64,000 bases of DNA from Candidatus Reidiella endopervernicosa. GTDB taxonomy: Bacteria; Pseudomonadota; Gammaproteobacteria; GCF-013343005. Position numbers and translations under genes: made by a program. Positions 47,319 to 59,466 of this stretch are shown in pieces; the stretch's first letter is position 1; the number at the start of each line of letters is the position of its first letter. The stretch is taken from contig NZ_CP054491.1 of assembly GCF_013343005.1 (NCBI RefSeq), positions 434,001 through 498,000 on the forward strand, read 5' to 3'. The notes under the pieces were generated by a model. That model was given only the letters and a program-made list of their open reading frames with translations. It searched no databases and had not been told where the DNA came from.

Positions 47319-49294
47319 CTATAGCCCCGAATAGAACTTCATACTGTTTTTACCACCATGTTTGACGGCGTAGAGTGCAGCATCTGCATTTTTAAGCAAC
47401 TTATCAGCATCATCCCCATCGCCAGGGAATACCGAAATACCGATGCTGACACCCACCTGGCAGCGCTGCCCATCGATGGTTATGGAATCACCAATACTGC
47501 TCAGAATCTCCTCTGCGACCCGGCTTGCCTGAGACTCCTGCTGCAAGCCATCAAGTACCACCACAAACTCATCACCACCGTAGCGCGCCACGGTATCGGC
47601 ATCCCGCACGCAGGCCAGCAGACGCTCAGCCACCACCTTCAACACCTCATCCCCTGCGGCATGACCCATTGCATCATTGATCGGTTTGAAACCATCCAGA
47701 TCGAGGAAGAGGATAGCCACCAGGTTCTTGTCGCGTATCGCATGCGCGATCGCCTGCTCACAGCGATCCTGCAGCAGGTTGCGGTTCGGTAGGCGGGTGA
47801 TCGCGGATCGGTATTGGCCAGTTCACGCAGGTAGATCTCAGCGGTCTTGTGCACGGTAAAATCGGTGAAAATCCCGATATAGTTTACCAACCGACCGTGA
47901 CGGTCGTGAATTGCCTTGATCGATAGCAGCTCAGGATAGATCGAGCCCTCCTTGTTACGATTCCAGATCTCACCCTGCCACTAACCTTTATGTTCAATCG
48001 CATCCCACATCCCTTTGTAGAAATCCTTATCGTGCCGACCTGATGCAAGCAGTGATGGCTCCTTGCCCATGATCTCACGCCTGCTGTAGCCGGTGATGGT
48101 GGAGAAGGCCTCATTGAGGTCGATTATTCGCAGCTCGGGATCGGTAATCACAACGCCGTTGGTGGCCGACTCCATCACCCGTGCATGGAGCTGTAAACGG
48201 TTCATGATCTGATCTTTATCGAGATTGAGCAGCGCGACATACCAGCCCCCCGTTGCGATGACACTGAATGCCAGCACAAAGGTGAGCAGATAGAGTCCCG
48301 TATGTTCGTTGTAAAGTAGGGCGATCGCCTCTTTCGGATAGTGCGAAACCACAAACCACTTATCGACCAGATGGTGTTCATCGTCATGATGAACCTGCTG
48401 ATAACGCTCCGGCAAGCCAACCCGCAGTGCATAGTCGGCCACATGGATGGTATTAAAACTAAATAGACCCTCGTTCGACTCAACCTGCCCCTGGCTCGAT
48501 TCACGCATCCGCGACCACTCTGCTGCAAAACGGTTAGCGAAATTCTCCTCGCCACCAAACATAAAGCTCCACTCATGTTTATGCTGGGAGTTGTATAGCC
48601 AAAAACCCTCGGCATTGAGCAGCGCCAGGTGGTTAACCTCACTACTCTTTATTCTGGCGAAGTTATCGATCAGCCGCTCGGCCAGATAGTTAAACACCAA
48701 CACACCATTAACCTTGCCGCGGCTATCGCTGGTGGGTGTCGCAAAGCGAATGATCGGACGGTGCGGCTCTTCAATCACACCCTGTTCAACATTGAGATCG
48801 AGGGATGAGACATAGATCTCACCGGGTGCCAGCTTAATCGATTCACGGAAGTAGTAACGCCCTGACTTATCCTGAAGCGCACCCTCAGCAACCGCCTTGG
48901 CTCTTCCACCGCGGTACTCGATTCGTAGCTGCTCCCTTCCATTCCGATCAAGCCAGCGAATCTGATCGTAACGGCGCATATCCTGCGCGAAACGCTCCAA
49001 TTCACCGACAACCCGGCTACGCCCCCACTGATCCTCACTAGCGATATAGGCCTGTAATGTACGACTTCCCGCAATGTATTCGAGATCAGGAATGATCCCT
49101 TCGATATCACGTTGTAATGAGTTGGTGGCCAGACGCACCTGCATCGCCTCACCGCTCTTGATCAACTTTAACTCGTGTCGGAGATCGACCACGTAGTAAG
49201 CGACAAAGGCACCGATCAGCGCGACCAGCAACGGCCAGAAGATCTTCAGGAAATAGGGAAGCACAACTCTAAATGGGTGTTTGGAGAACTCCAC
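47319..49294 (-). pseudogene. Cache-PAS-GGDEF diguanylate cyclase, broken by an in-frame TAG and a frameshift
   Basis: The N-terminal segment has a membrane helix (IFWPLLVALIGAFVAYYVV), a large periplasmic Cache-like sensor domain, a second helix near residue 345 (LLTFVLAFSVIATGGWYVAL) and a PAS domain (VMESATNGVVITDPELRIID). After DAIEHKG an in-frame TAG stands where relatives have tyrosine before WQGEIWNRNKEG. Reading through reaches FTDFTVHKTAEIYLRELANT, where an indel near 47807 shifts to TRLPNRNLLQ and the GGDEF domain with VARYGGDEFVVVLDG. The catalytic motif is intact. Two separate lesions suggest a pseudogene unless the sequence is wrong. The protein would have been about 650 residues. 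Confidence 0.85.
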
Positions 49295-49355
49295 AGCGCC
49301 ACCTCAAATTATTAGTCGCTCGAGCTGCCGCTCAAATCCATATGAGAGGTTATAC

Positions 49356-51521
49356 CTAACACTGTACGAGATTTGCGTAGGCGAGTACCAGCCACTTACT
49401 ACCAGCCGCTTCGAAATTAACCTGTACCCGTGCCTGTGCGCCAGAGCCCTCACAGTTAACCACCGTTCCCTCGCCAAACTTGGGATGCTCAACGCGCTGA
49501 CCGACACTCATCCCGGTCTCATTCATCGAACTCGAGACCATGCTGGATCGCTGCTCAGAGCCATAGTGGGGACGCGTGACCGCCGCCCTCGGCCTCACTT
49601 CCGTAATCAATTCGGAAGGAATTTCACCGATAAAGCGTGACGGCATCGGATAGGTGTCGGAGCCGTGAATTCGACGCCGCTCGGCGTGACAGAGGTAGAG
49701 GATCTGCCGTGCGCGGGTGATACCGACATAACAGAGGCGGCGCTCCTCCTCGAGCCCTTCAGGATTCTCGCTGGAACGCGAGTGAGGGAAGAGCCCCTCT
49801 TCCATGCCACACATAAAGACCAGCGGAAACTCGAGCCCCTTGGCGGAGTGGAGCGTCATCAGCTGCACCGCATCTTCATGCGCGCCCGCCTGCTGCTCAC
49901 CCGCCTCAAGTGCAGCGTGCGAAAGGAAGGCGTCGAGCTGACTCATCTGCTCATCCTCTTCGTAACGGAAACTGCGCGCGGCAGTGACCAGCTCCTCGAG
50001 GTTCTCAATGCGTGCCTCCCCCTTCTCACCCTTCTCTTTGCGGTAGAACTCAATCAGGCCGGTAAGGCCGATCACATGTTCCACCTGCTGCTCCAGCGCC
50101 ATGCCGTCGCACTCACCTGCCAGCGTCTCGATCAGTTCAACAAAGCGCTGCAGTGCAGTCGATGCACGTGCCGGTAACCGCTTCTCATCAATCACCGCCA
50201 GTAGTGCCTGCCACAGCGTCATCTCACGATCACGCGCCAGATCACGAACTGCCTGTACCGTGCGCTCGCCGATACCGCGCGTCGGGGTGTTGATCACCCG
50301 CTCGAAGGAGGGGTCGTCTGCACGATTACTGATAATGCGCAGGTAGGCGAGTGCATTTTTAATCTCAGCACGTTCGAAGAAGCGCAATCCGCCATAAACA
50401 CGGTAGGGGATACCGGCGACGATCAACGCCTCCTCAAGTACACGCGACTGTGCGTTGGAGCGGTAGAGCAGCGCTGCCTCTTCACGGCGCCCACCCTGCT
50501 CAATCCACTGCCCAATTCGCTCGGCAATGATGCGTGCCTCATCGAGATCGTTGTAGGCGCTGTAGAGGTAGATCGGGTCGCCCTCGGCATCCTCGGTCCA
50601 GAGCTTCTTACCGAGTCGGCCGCTATTGCGTGAGATCAGTGCATTGGCGGCGGCAAGGATATTGCCGGTGGAGCGGTAGTTCTGCTCCAGCCGCACCGTC
50701 TGCACCTGTGGTAGTTCACGGCCGAAACGGTGAATATTCTCGATCTGCGCCCCGCGCCAGCCGTAGATCGACTGGTCATCATCACCCACCGCAAAGAGAG
50801 TAATCTTGTCACCCGCCAACACCCGCAACCAGGCGTACTGGATGGTGTTGGTGTCCTGAAACTCATCGACCAGAATATGGCGGAAACGCTGCTGATAGTG
50901 CACCAGCACCTCGGGGCTCTTTAACCACAGCTCGTGTGAACGCAGTAGCAGTTCGGCAAAGTCGATCACCCCGGCGCGCTCGCAGGCGACCTCGTAGGCG
51001 GTGTAGAGCCGGATCATCTGCCGCAGATAGGGGTCACTGTGATCCTCAATATGCTGAGGACGCAGCCCCTCATCCTTACGTGCATTGATAAACCACTGCA
51101 CCTGTTTCGGCGGCCAGTGCGCCTCATCGATATCGAGTGAACGCAGTACCCGCTTAATCAGCCGATGCTGATCATCAGAGTCGAGTATCTGGAAGGTCTC
51201 TTTCAGCCCCGCCTCGCGCCAGTGGGTGCGTAGCAGTCGATGGGCAATGCCGTGGAAGGTGCCAACCCACATGCCGGAACCGGGCATGTTGAGCAGTGCC
51301 TCGGTGCGGCCTCGCATCTCTGAGGCGGCCTTATTGGTGAAGGTAACGGCCAACACGCCGAAGGGGAGGTACCCTCCACCTCCAACAGCCAGGCGATGCG
51401 GTGCACCAGCACACGGGTCTTACCGCTGCCGGCACCAGCCAGCACCAGGGTATGGTTGGGGGCGCACTGACGGCTTCGCGCTGAGCATCGTTGAGGGATC
51501 GAGAATATAGGAGACATCCAT
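49356..51521 (-). CDS. uvrD: DNA helicase II (UvrD), 5' end frameshifted
   Basis: UvrD is the superfamily 1 helicase of mismatch and nucleotide excision repair. From LAVTFTNKAASEMRGR onward the frame is open for 666 residues with the motifs GTFHGIAHRLLR (Ic region), LVDEFQDTN (Walker B), AVGDDDQSIYGWRGA (III), QNYRSTGNIL (IV), LMTLHSAKGLEFPLVF (V) and YVGITRARQ (VI). The N-terminal 55 codons, including LNDAQREAVSAP and the Walker A LAGAGSGKTRVLVHRIAW, are all present but in three different frames. The shifts occur next to short C or T runs near 51497, 51460 and 51370. The ATG at 51521 (MDVSYILD) matches the UvrD N-terminus. Three indels in 150 bases of an otherwise perfect gene point to sequencing error as much as to decay. 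Confidence 0.9.
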
Positions 51522-51592
51522 CGCGCCATTTTACCAGATGGCGCCGCCGCATATTCTATCTATACTGTGCGCTCTTTAGCCGGGAGCGAGTG

Positions 51593-52182
51593 ATGAAACC
51601 CTACGCCGAATCGTGCGATCAGAACCGTGACGTGATCTTTGAAGTGATCCGCGAACACTTTGCTGCAGCTGAGCAGCTGCTGGAGATCGGCAGTGGTACC
51701 GGCCAGCACGCCATCTACTTCGCTGAGCGGTTGCCACATCTAAGCTGGCAAACCAGTGATCGACTTGAGAACCACGCTGGCATCCTGCCTGGCGAGAAGA
51801 GGCGGGGCTTACCAATGTGTTACCGCCGCTCGATCTCGATGTCACCGGAAACTGGCCAAACGACCGCTATGATGCGGCCTTCAGCGCCAATACTGCACAC
51901 ATTATGCATCTGAACATGGTCGAATCTATGTTTACGGGAGTTGCCGAGGTTCTGAAGCGGGGTGGACGATTCTGTCTCTACGGGCCGTTTAACTACGAGG
52001 GGCGTTATACCAGCGAGAGCAATGCGCAGTTCGATCTCTGGCTCAAAGCGCGCGACCCGGGCAGTGCGATACGCGACTTCGAGGCACTCAATACGATGGC
52101 GGAGCAGGGCGGCATGACACTGTTAAACGATCACGCCATGCCGGCCAACAATCGGATTCTGGTCTGGGAAAAGGTGGGGTAG
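51593..52182 (+). pseudogene. DUF938 SAM-dependent methyltransferase with one frameshift
   Basis: The first part (from ATG 51593 with GGGAG upstream) encodes MKPYAESCDQNRDVI and the SAM-binding LLEIGSGTGQHAIYFAERLP. Near 51785 a missing base moves the reading by one; the second part continues WREEAGLTN then VLPPLDLDVTGNWP, AAFSANTAHIMHL, GGRFCLYGPFNYEGRYTS and ILVWEKVG. Together they would make about 196 residues, the normal length of DUF938 proteins. The conserved parts are intact, so a sequencing error is as plausible as a pseudogene. It is divergent from uvrD. Confidence 0.8.
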
Positions 52183-52188
52183 GGCGGA

Positions 52189-53571
52189 CTACCAGTTCTG
52201 TCCGCTGGCCTTCTGCTGCATCTCATCGTACTCGGCCTGGTAGAAGAACTGTTCATCACCCAGCGCCGGTTCGAGCTGCTCAAGCCAGGTCGCCTGCTCA
52301 CTATATTTGGCAAAGAAGGGACGCTGCACCCAGTCGGGATTACGCGCCTGAATGAAGCGCAGTACAAACAGCTCTTCACCATTTACTTCAGTCACACCCT
52401 GCACCTCAACCTTGCCCGGTCCGGCACTCATTGAGGGGCCGCGCACGGTACGCGCCACACCCGAAACGCGCTTCACCGCTTCACGGTAGATCTCCCAGGC
52501 ACGCGATAGCGGTACCTCGAAGTAGCGCTTGGCGCCGGTATCGCGCTCCACGAACATGTAGTAGGGGATGATGCCGAGCTTCACCTGGGTGCGCCACATA
52601 CGCGCCCACACCTCAGGATCGTCGTTGATATGTGCCACCAGTGGCGACTGACTACGGATGATCGCGCCGGTGGCACGGATACGGCGAACCGCCTCACGAG
52701 CAATCGGAGTCTCCAGCTCACGCCAGTGATTGAAGTGCGACATCACCGCGACGTGTTTGCCACCGTCGACCAGCTCCTTCAGCAGCGCCATCAACTCAGA
52801 GGCATCGGCGTCAGAGACAAAGCGCTGCGGCCAGAAGGAGAGCGCCTTGGTGCCGATGCGGATGGTCTGAATATGGTCGAACTCCGGCTCCAGCAGTGGG
52901 CGCAGATAGTCGGCCAGGTGTTTGGTCTTCATCACCATCGGGTCGCCACCGGTAATCAGCAGGTCGGTCACCTCTTGATGGTGTTTCAGATAGTGGTGCA
53001 GTGATTTCGCCTCGTGTGAGGAGATGCGTAGCGACTTGTCACCAACAAACTGCGCCCAGCGGAAGCAGAAGGTGCAGTAGCTGTGGCAGGTCTGCCCCTG
53101 GCTGGGGAAGAAGAGTACCGTCTCGCGGTACTTGTGCTGCATCCCCTCAAGCGCCTCACCATGCAGCTTCGGTACATTGAGCTCCTGCTGACCAGCAGGA
53201 TGGGGATTGAGTTCCTGACGTAGCTCCGCCGCCAGTGCCTTGAGCTCCGCCTTCTCGGCACCGCTGCGCAGCAGCTCCGCCATCTGATCATACTGGCTGG
53301 GGTCGAGCATTCCGCGCTGCGGGAAGGTGAGCTGGAAGATCGGATCGTTGGGAATATCGCTCCAGTCGATCAGCTCATCAACCACGTAGCGGTTGACGCG
53401 GAACGGCAGCACATTGGCCACAACTCGCATCTCAAACCGCTGCGCCTCACTGAGCGTGGCAAGCTGGGGGATATCCTCCAGATGCCGCTCGGTGTAGACC
53501 TGAAACTTCTCGGTCTGAAAATGCTCGTTCCCTGATGCCTGAGTTGAATCCAGGTTAGCGCTTTGACTCAT
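52189..53571 (-). CDS. KamA-family radical SAM protein (lysine 2,3-aminomutase-like)
   Basis: This 460-residue protein has the radical SAM motif CHSYCTFCFRWAQFVG near residue 160, then LLITGGDPMVMKTKHLADYL and IRIGTKALSFWPQRFVSD, as in lysine 2,3-aminomutases. PLP-dependent family members have a conserved lysine in a glycine-rich C-terminal loop (here in VRGPSMSAGPGKVEVQGV). It is longer at the N-terminus than EpmB, which beta-lysylates EF-P, and no epmA or efp lies nearby. It could make beta-lysine as an osmolyte, but no ablB-like acetyltransferase is adjacent. The start ATG opens MSQSANLDSTQASGNEHF. Confidence 0.85.
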   Translation of the reverse strand: MSQSANLDSTQASGNEHFQTEKFQVYTERHLEDIPQLATLSEAQRFEMRVVANVLPFRVNRYVVDELIDWSDIPNDPIFQLTFPQRGMLDPSQYDQMAELLRSGAEKAELKALAAELRQELNPHPAGQQELNVPKLHGEALEGMQHKYRETVLFFPSQGQTCHSYCTFCFRWAQFVGDKSLRISSHEAKSLHHYLKHHQEVTDLLITGGDPMVMKTKHLADYLRPLLEPEFDHIQTIRIGTKALSFWPQRFVSDADASELMALLKELVDGGKHVAVMSHFNHWRELETPIAREAVRRIRATGAIIRSQSPLVAHINDDPEVWARMWRTQVKLGIIPYYMFVERDTGAKRYFEVPLSRAWEIYREAVKRVSGVARTVRGPSMSAGPGKVEVQGVTEVNGEELFVLRFIQARNPDWVQRPFFAKYSEQATWLEQLEPALGDEQFFYQAEYDEMQQKASGQNW

Positions 53572-53602
53572 CGGCTACTCACACAGTTGTTGAGGGGGGG
53601 TG

Positions 53603-53860
53603 TTACGCCGGTACTGCTTCGGCGCGCGCTGCTGAGGCAAGCGCCTGCTTACTGGCTGGTTTTGGGCGGCTACCTGAGAGGTATGAGGCCATGCTGACGG
53701 TCGGGACCTTGGCGGAGTCGACCAATCCATGCATCTCACACTTCTCGCAGGCGCGTAGCTTAGTCTGGCCGCCTGCTGGCGCCTTACCAACCGGGCGTTT
53801 ACGCAACTTCTGACAGTTGCTCACACCCATATAGGCGCCTTGAGGAATACAGAAAAACAT
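53603..53860 (-). CDS. Small cysteine-containing protein of unknown function
   Basis: The frame is open further upstream, but the ATG at 53860 has an AAGGAG element and gives 85 residues starting MFFCIPQGAYMGVSNCQKL. A CxxC pair (ACEKCEMHG) sits mid-protein, and the tail is basic and Ala/Ser/Pro-rich (SGSRPKPASKQALASAARAE). It lies 31 bases before the KamA-like gene, probably on one transcript. I do not recognise the family. The 330 bases upstream of it, up to glmS, show no other convincing gene or RNA. Confidence 0.5.
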   Translation of the reverse strand: MFFCIPQGAYMGVSNCQKLRKRPVGKAPAGGQTKLRACEKCEMHGLVDSAKVPTVSMASYLSGSRPKPASKQALASAARAEAVPA

Positions 53861-54190
53861 TAGCTCCTTAGACACTACAAACTCCTTAATAAACGATTCA
53901 TTACAATAACAATCGAGATAAAAACAGCCCGCCTCCGCAAACCTGGCGGAAACCTCACGCATATCAGGGGGGTCACATCTTCGGTAGCAGCTCTACTGCT
54001 GTGCTCCGATTTGGCACTCGATTGTCGTCCAGAGGCTCTCCGGCCCTACACCACGCCCCACTCGGCGCTCAATACTTCTCGGCTCCCTCTTCACAGCGCA
54101 ACATTCCAAATCGCGCCATCTCCTATCGAAAAGGGCCGGACACCTTACCATTTGCGGCAAAAACAATCAAATCAATGAGTTAGTGAAGGG

Positions 54191-56020
54191 TTACTCGACT
54201 GTGACCGATTTGGCCAAATTACGTGGCTGGTCGACATCGGTCCCCTTAAGGACGGCGACATGGTAGGCGAGCAGTTGTAACGGAACGGTGAAGATTATTG
54301 GCGCGACATGATCGCCAGCCGGCGGCACGACGGTAACGTGAACACGCTCCGACTTGCTCATACCGCTAGCATGATCGGCAAAGACGTAGAGCTCGCCTCC
54401 GCGTGCACGCACCTCTTCGAGGTTCGCCTTGAGTTTCTCCAGCAGTGCATCGTTGGGCGCCACGGCGATGACCGGCATCTCCTCATCGACCAGCGCCAGC
54501 GGCCCATGTTTTAGCTCTCCTGCCGGGTAGGCCTCGGCGTGGATATAGGAGATCTCCTTGAGCTTCAGTGCACCCTCCATCGCCACTGGGTACTGCACAC
54601 CACGTCCGAGGAAGAGGGCGTGCTGCTTGTCGGTAAAGCGTTCGGCAAGCTGATGAATCTCATCATCCAGTGAGAGCAGATCCTCGATATGGCTCGGCAG
54701 TGCGAGCAGCTGCTCGACGATCTTAGCCTCACGCTCACTATCGATCCGGTAGCGCCGACCGAGCGAGACCACCAGTAACAGTAACGCTACCAACTGGGTG
54801 GTAAACGCCTTGGTCGAGGCGACACCGATCTCTGGACCGGCTCGTGTCATCAGCGACAGATCGGCCTCACGCACCAGAGAACTCTCGGGTACATTACAGA
54901 CCGCCAATGATGCGCCATATCCCCACTCCTTGGCCGCACGCAGCGCTGCCAATGTATCGGCGGTCTCACCCGACTGAGAGATGGTGACAATCAACGCCTC
55001 GGGATCAGGAACAGGATGTCGATAGCGAAACTCGCTCGCCACCTCGACTCGACAGGGGATACCCGCCAGACCCTCGAACCAGTTTCGCGCTACCTGTCCG
55101 GCATGGAAGCTGGTGCCACAGGCGATAATCTGTATCCGTTTGATGCGGTCGAAGATAGCCTCCGCCTGCGGACCAAATGCCGCCTCCAACACCTTGCCTC
55201 CCGCCAGTCGGCCCTCCAGCGTCTCGGAAATCGCCATCGGCTGCTCATAGATCTCTTTGAGCATGTAGTGACGGAACTCACCACGATCAGCCACATCAGG
55301 CGCAAGATCGCTCTCTTTGATCGCGCGTTCGACGACGTTACCCGCTGCGTCGTAGATGGTAACACTCTCGCGTGTCAGCTCGGCGACATCACCCTCTTCG
55401 AGGAAGATGAAGCGTCGGGTAATCGGTAGCAGTGCCGAGATATCAGAGGCGATCAGATGTTCACCAATTCCGATACCGATTACCAGTGGACTACCGCGGC
55501 GCGCCACCACCATCCGGTCATCCTCACCGGGTGTGATCACGGCCAGTGCATAGGCACCTTCGAGATCTCTTGAGGCCGACTGTACTGCGGAGAGCATGCT
55601 CTCACCCTGGTCGAGATAGTGGTGCAGCTGGTGTGCAACGACCTCTGTATCGGTCTCTGAGGTGAACTCGTAACCGCTGGCCAACTGCTCAGCCCTTAGT
55701 CGTTCGTGATTTTCGATAATGCCGTTGTGAACCAGTGCGACACGATTGCGACACTGATGGGGGTGAGCATTTTGCGAAGCGGGACGGCCATGGGTAGCCC
55801 AGCGGGTGTGGGCGATACCGATGGTGCCACTGATCGGCCTTGCCTTCAGTTCAGTAGCAAGTACCTCAACCTTACCCACGGTACGACAGCGCTGCAGCCC
55901 TTCACGATCAACCACTGCAAGTCCAGCCGAGTCATAACCACGATACTCAAGGCGCCGCAGCCCCTCCAGCAACAGAGGTACAACATCCCGTTCAGCTATG
56001 GCACCAACAATTCCGCACAT
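54191..56020 (-). CDS. glmS: Glutamine-fructose-6-phosphate aminotransferase
   Basis: GlmS makes glucosamine 6-phosphate from fructose 6-phosphate and glutamine, the first step to UDP-GlcNAc. The 609-residue length equals that of E. coli GlmS. The N-terminal glutaminase has the catalytic Cys next to Met1 ([20 protein letters not shown]), [18 protein letters not shown] and HNGIIENH. Two SIS sugar-isomerase domains follow, with [19 protein letters not shown] and [15 protein letters not shown], then [20 protein letters not shown] and the terminal [13 protein letters not shown]. It follows glmU by 68 bases on the same strand. No glmS ribozyme-like leader is expected or seen. Confidence 0.97.
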   Translation of the reverse strand: MCGIVGAIAERDVVPLLLEGLRRLEYRGYDSAGLAVVDREGLQRCRTVGKVEVLATELKARPISGTIGIAHTRWATHGRPASQNAHPHQCRNRVALVHNGIIENHERLRAEQLASGYEFTSETDTEVVAHQLHHYLDQGESMLSAVQSASRDLEGAYALAVITPGEDDRMVVARRGSPLVIGIGIGEHLIASDISALLPITRRFIFLEEGDVAELTRESVTIYDAAGNVVERAIKESDLAPDVADRGEFRHYMLKEIYEQPMAISETLEGRLAGGKVLEAAFGPQAEAIFDRIKRIQIIACGTSFHAGQVARNWFEGLAGIPCRVEVASEFRYRHPVPDPEALIVTISQSGETADTLAALRAAKEWGYGASLAVCNVPESSLVREADLSLMTRAGPEIGVASTKAFTTQLVALLLLVVSLGRRYRIDSEREAKIVEQLLALPSHIEDLLSLDDEIHQLAERFTDKQHALFLGRGVQYPVAMEGALKLKEISYIHAEAYPAGELKHGPLALVDEEMPVIAVAPNDALLEKLKANLEEVRARGGELYVFADHASGMSKSERVHVTVVPPAGDHVAPIIFTVPLQLLAYHVAVLKGTDVDQPRNLAKSVTVE

Positions 56021-56088
56021 TTCACTCTAATCCTGACAGGCGATAGACCTATGAAATTGAATCTCAGAAGGGAGCTCGCTTACAGCGA

Positions 56089-57453
56089 CTACTTCTCTTT
56101 TTTCGGCCGTTTCCAGCCACTGACAATCTTCTGTTTGCTCCGAGTCAGACTCAGTTCACCCGGAGGGGTGTCACGGGTAATGGTCGAACCTGCACCAATG
56201 GTGGCACCCGCACCGATCTCGACCGGCGCAACCAACTGCGAATCTGAGCCGACAAAGACATCGTCACCGATGATGGTGCGATGTTTGTAGGCGCCATCGT
56301 AGTTGCAGGTGATGGTACCGGCACCGATGTTGACCCGACTACCGATAGTGGTGTCGCCCACGTAACTGAGGTGATTCACCTTACTGCCACTGCCAATCAC
56401 CGATTTTTTGATCTCAACAAAGTTGCCGATATGGGTGTGGTCTGCGAGATGCGCCTCGGGTCGGAGGCGAGCAAAGGGGCCGATACGACTCTGCTCACCG
56501 ATAGTGGCGTCCTCAAGCACGCAGTTGGCCTGAATTTCGACCCCATCGGCGATATTACAGTTTCGAATCACGCAGCTTGGTCCAATGGTGACACCATCAC
56601 CTAAGGTGACTGTTCCTTCGATGACCGCATTCACATCGATAACCACATCGCTACCAAAACTCAGTTCGCCACGCAGATCGAAACGCGCCGGATCTCTCAG
56701 CCCCAGACCCTCACGCATCAGTCGCTGCGCTTCACTCAGCTGGTAGTGGCGCTCGAGCGTAGCGAGCTGTGCTCGATCGTTCACACCCTGCACCTCTTCG
56801 ATAGAAGCTGGGGCGAATGTCTCGATTTCAACCTTGTCTCGAACAGCAAGGGCGATGATATCGGTCAGATAGAACTCGCCCTGCGCATTGTTGTTCTCGA
56901 GCTCAGCCAACCAGCCACGCAACGCCTTCGCATTGGCGGCAAGAATGCCGGTATTGATCTCATCGATCTGCTGCTCCGCCTCACTGGCATCCTTCTGCTC
57001 AACAATGCGCAGCACCTTATCGTCAGCATCTCGCACAATGCGGCCATAACCGTGCGGATTATCCAGTCGGGTGGTGAGCAGTGACATTACAGAGCTTGAA
57101 ACCGGCTCACACATTGCTTGCAGGGTAGCGCTCTCAATCAGGGGTACATCGCCGTAGAGCACCAGCACACTATCTTCATCGGCAATGCCCGGCATCGCAT
57201 GCTCAACCGCATGGCCGGTACCGAGCTGCTCGGCCTGCTCCACCCACTCGAGTGTTTCATCGGCCAGTGCCTCACGCACCGATTCACCACCGTGACCGTA
57301 GACCACAACGGTCATATGCGGATTAAGCGACTGGGCGGCGCGGGTAACAAACTTGAGCAGCGGCCTTCCGGCCAGGTCGTGCAATACCTTGGGGAGCTTG
57401 GAGCGCATCCGCGAACCCTTACCTGCGGCGAGCACAATGACACTGAGATTCAT
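56089..57453 (-). CDS. glmU: Bifunctional UDP-GlcNAc pyrophosphorylase / GlcN-1-P acetyltransferase
   Basis: GlmU acetylates glucosamine 1-phosphate and then uridylylates it. The 454 residues have the pyrophosphorylase signature LAAGKGSRMRSKLPKVLH at residues 8-25 and LYGDVPLIE near residue 103, followed from about residue 250 by a left-handed beta-helix of hexapeptide repeats (VIEGTVTLGDGVTIGPSCVI ... SYVGDTTIGSRVNIGAGTIT) with CNYDGAYKHRTIIGDDVFVG. It lies between atpC and glmS, the classical gammaproteobacterial order. A strong terminator separates it from atpC. Confidence 0.97.
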   Translation of the reverse strand: MNLSVIVLAAGKGSRMRSKLPKVLHDLAGRPLLKFVTRAAQSLNPHMTVVVYGHGGESVREALADETLEWVEQAEQLGTGHAVEHAMPGIADEDSVLVLYGDVPLIESATLQAMCEPVSSSVMSLLTTRLDNPHGYGRIVRDADDKVLRIVEQKDASEAEQQIDEINTGILAANAKALRGWLAELENNNAQGEFYLTDIIALAVRDKVEIETFAPASIEEVQGVNDRAQLATLERHYQLSEAQRLMREGLGLRDPARFDLRGELSFGSDVVIDVNAVIEGTVTLGDGVTIGPSCVIRNCNIADGVEIQANCVLEDATIGEQSRIGPFARLRPEAHLADHTHIGNFVEIKKSVIGSGSKVNHLSYVGDTTIGSRVNIGAGTITCNYDGAYKHRTIIGDDVFVGSDSQLVAPVEIGAGATIGAGSTITRDTPPGELSLTRSKQKIVSGWKRPKKEK

Positions 57454-57528
57454 GGTTATAGATCAGCTCTTCTCTAACGAAACGCTATTGTAACGTTGCT
57501 GGCACTCGTAAACATACCTGCAGAAACA

Positions 57529-57562
57529 GAAACGGCGCGCAGTGTTGGCTGCGCGCCGTTTC
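57529..57562 (-). terminator. Intrinsic terminator at the end of the atp operon
   Basis: A 14-bp perfect stem (GAAACGGCGCGCAG with CTGCGCGCCGTTTC) around a six-base loop lies 26 bases after atpC. On the minus strand it is followed by a U-rich stretch (TGTTTCTG). It should end the ATP synthase transcript before glmU. Confidence 0.88.
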
Positions 57563-57587
57563 AATAGGAACTACCAACACTCAAAGA

Positions 57588-58013
57588 CTATCGGCGAGAA
57601 CCCTTACGCAGATGTTCAATGGTACGCAGCTGCGCCACGGCTTCGGCCAGTTCGGCCTGGGCGCGAGCGTAGTCGATATCGCTCTCACGACTCTTCATCG
57701 CCTCTTCGGCACGCTGCTTGGCCTCAATCGCGGCGGCCTCGTCGACATCCTTGGCGCGCAGCGCGGTATCGGCAAGTACCGTTACCACATGCGGCTGGAC
57801 CTCGAGCATTCCACCGGAGACGTAGAAGAACTCATCCTCACCACCGTCGGTAACAATACGAACCTCACCCGGCTTGAGCTGGGTCATCATCGGCGTGTGG
57901 CGTGGATAGATACCCACCTCACCCATAATCGCAGGTGCGTGGACCTGCGCGACGGTGCCGGAGTAGATCTCCGCCTCGGCGCTGACGATGTTGACATGCA
58001 TGGTCATGGACAT
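57588..58013 (-). CDS. atpC: ATP synthase epsilon subunit
   Basis: This 141-residue central-stalk subunit couples rotation to catalysis and inhibits ATP hydrolysis. The N-terminal beta-sandwich has [36 protein letters not shown] and [20 protein letters not shown]; the C-terminal helical hairpin follows ([20 protein letters not shown]). The last gene of the operon, 27 bases after atpD and followed by a terminator. Confidence 0.96.
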   Translation of the reverse strand: MSMTMHVNIVSAEAEIYSGTVAQVHAPAIMGEVGIYPRHTPMMTQLKPGEVRIVTDGGEDEFFYVSGGMLEVQPHVVTVLADTALRAKDVDEAAAIEAKQRAEEAMKSRESDIDYARAQAELAEAVAQLRTIEHLRKGSRR

Positions 58014-58040
58014 TTTATTCCACCCCCTTGAAGTACTGAT

Positions 58041-59438
<1,398 letters not shown>

Positions 59439-59466
59439 CTAAATTCTTTATGCAACAGAGCCGTCA

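Noticed and set aside
47990-47995. In-frame TAG as a recoded (read-through) codon
   Set aside because: TAG is used as an ordinary stop elsewhere in the window (hemF, gor), and a second lesion lies downstream in the same gene.
49356-51356. uvrD as a deliberately N-terminally truncated helicase starting inside motif Ia
   Set aside because: The missing N-terminal sequence including Walker A is fully present upstream in shifted frames, so indels are the simpler explanation.
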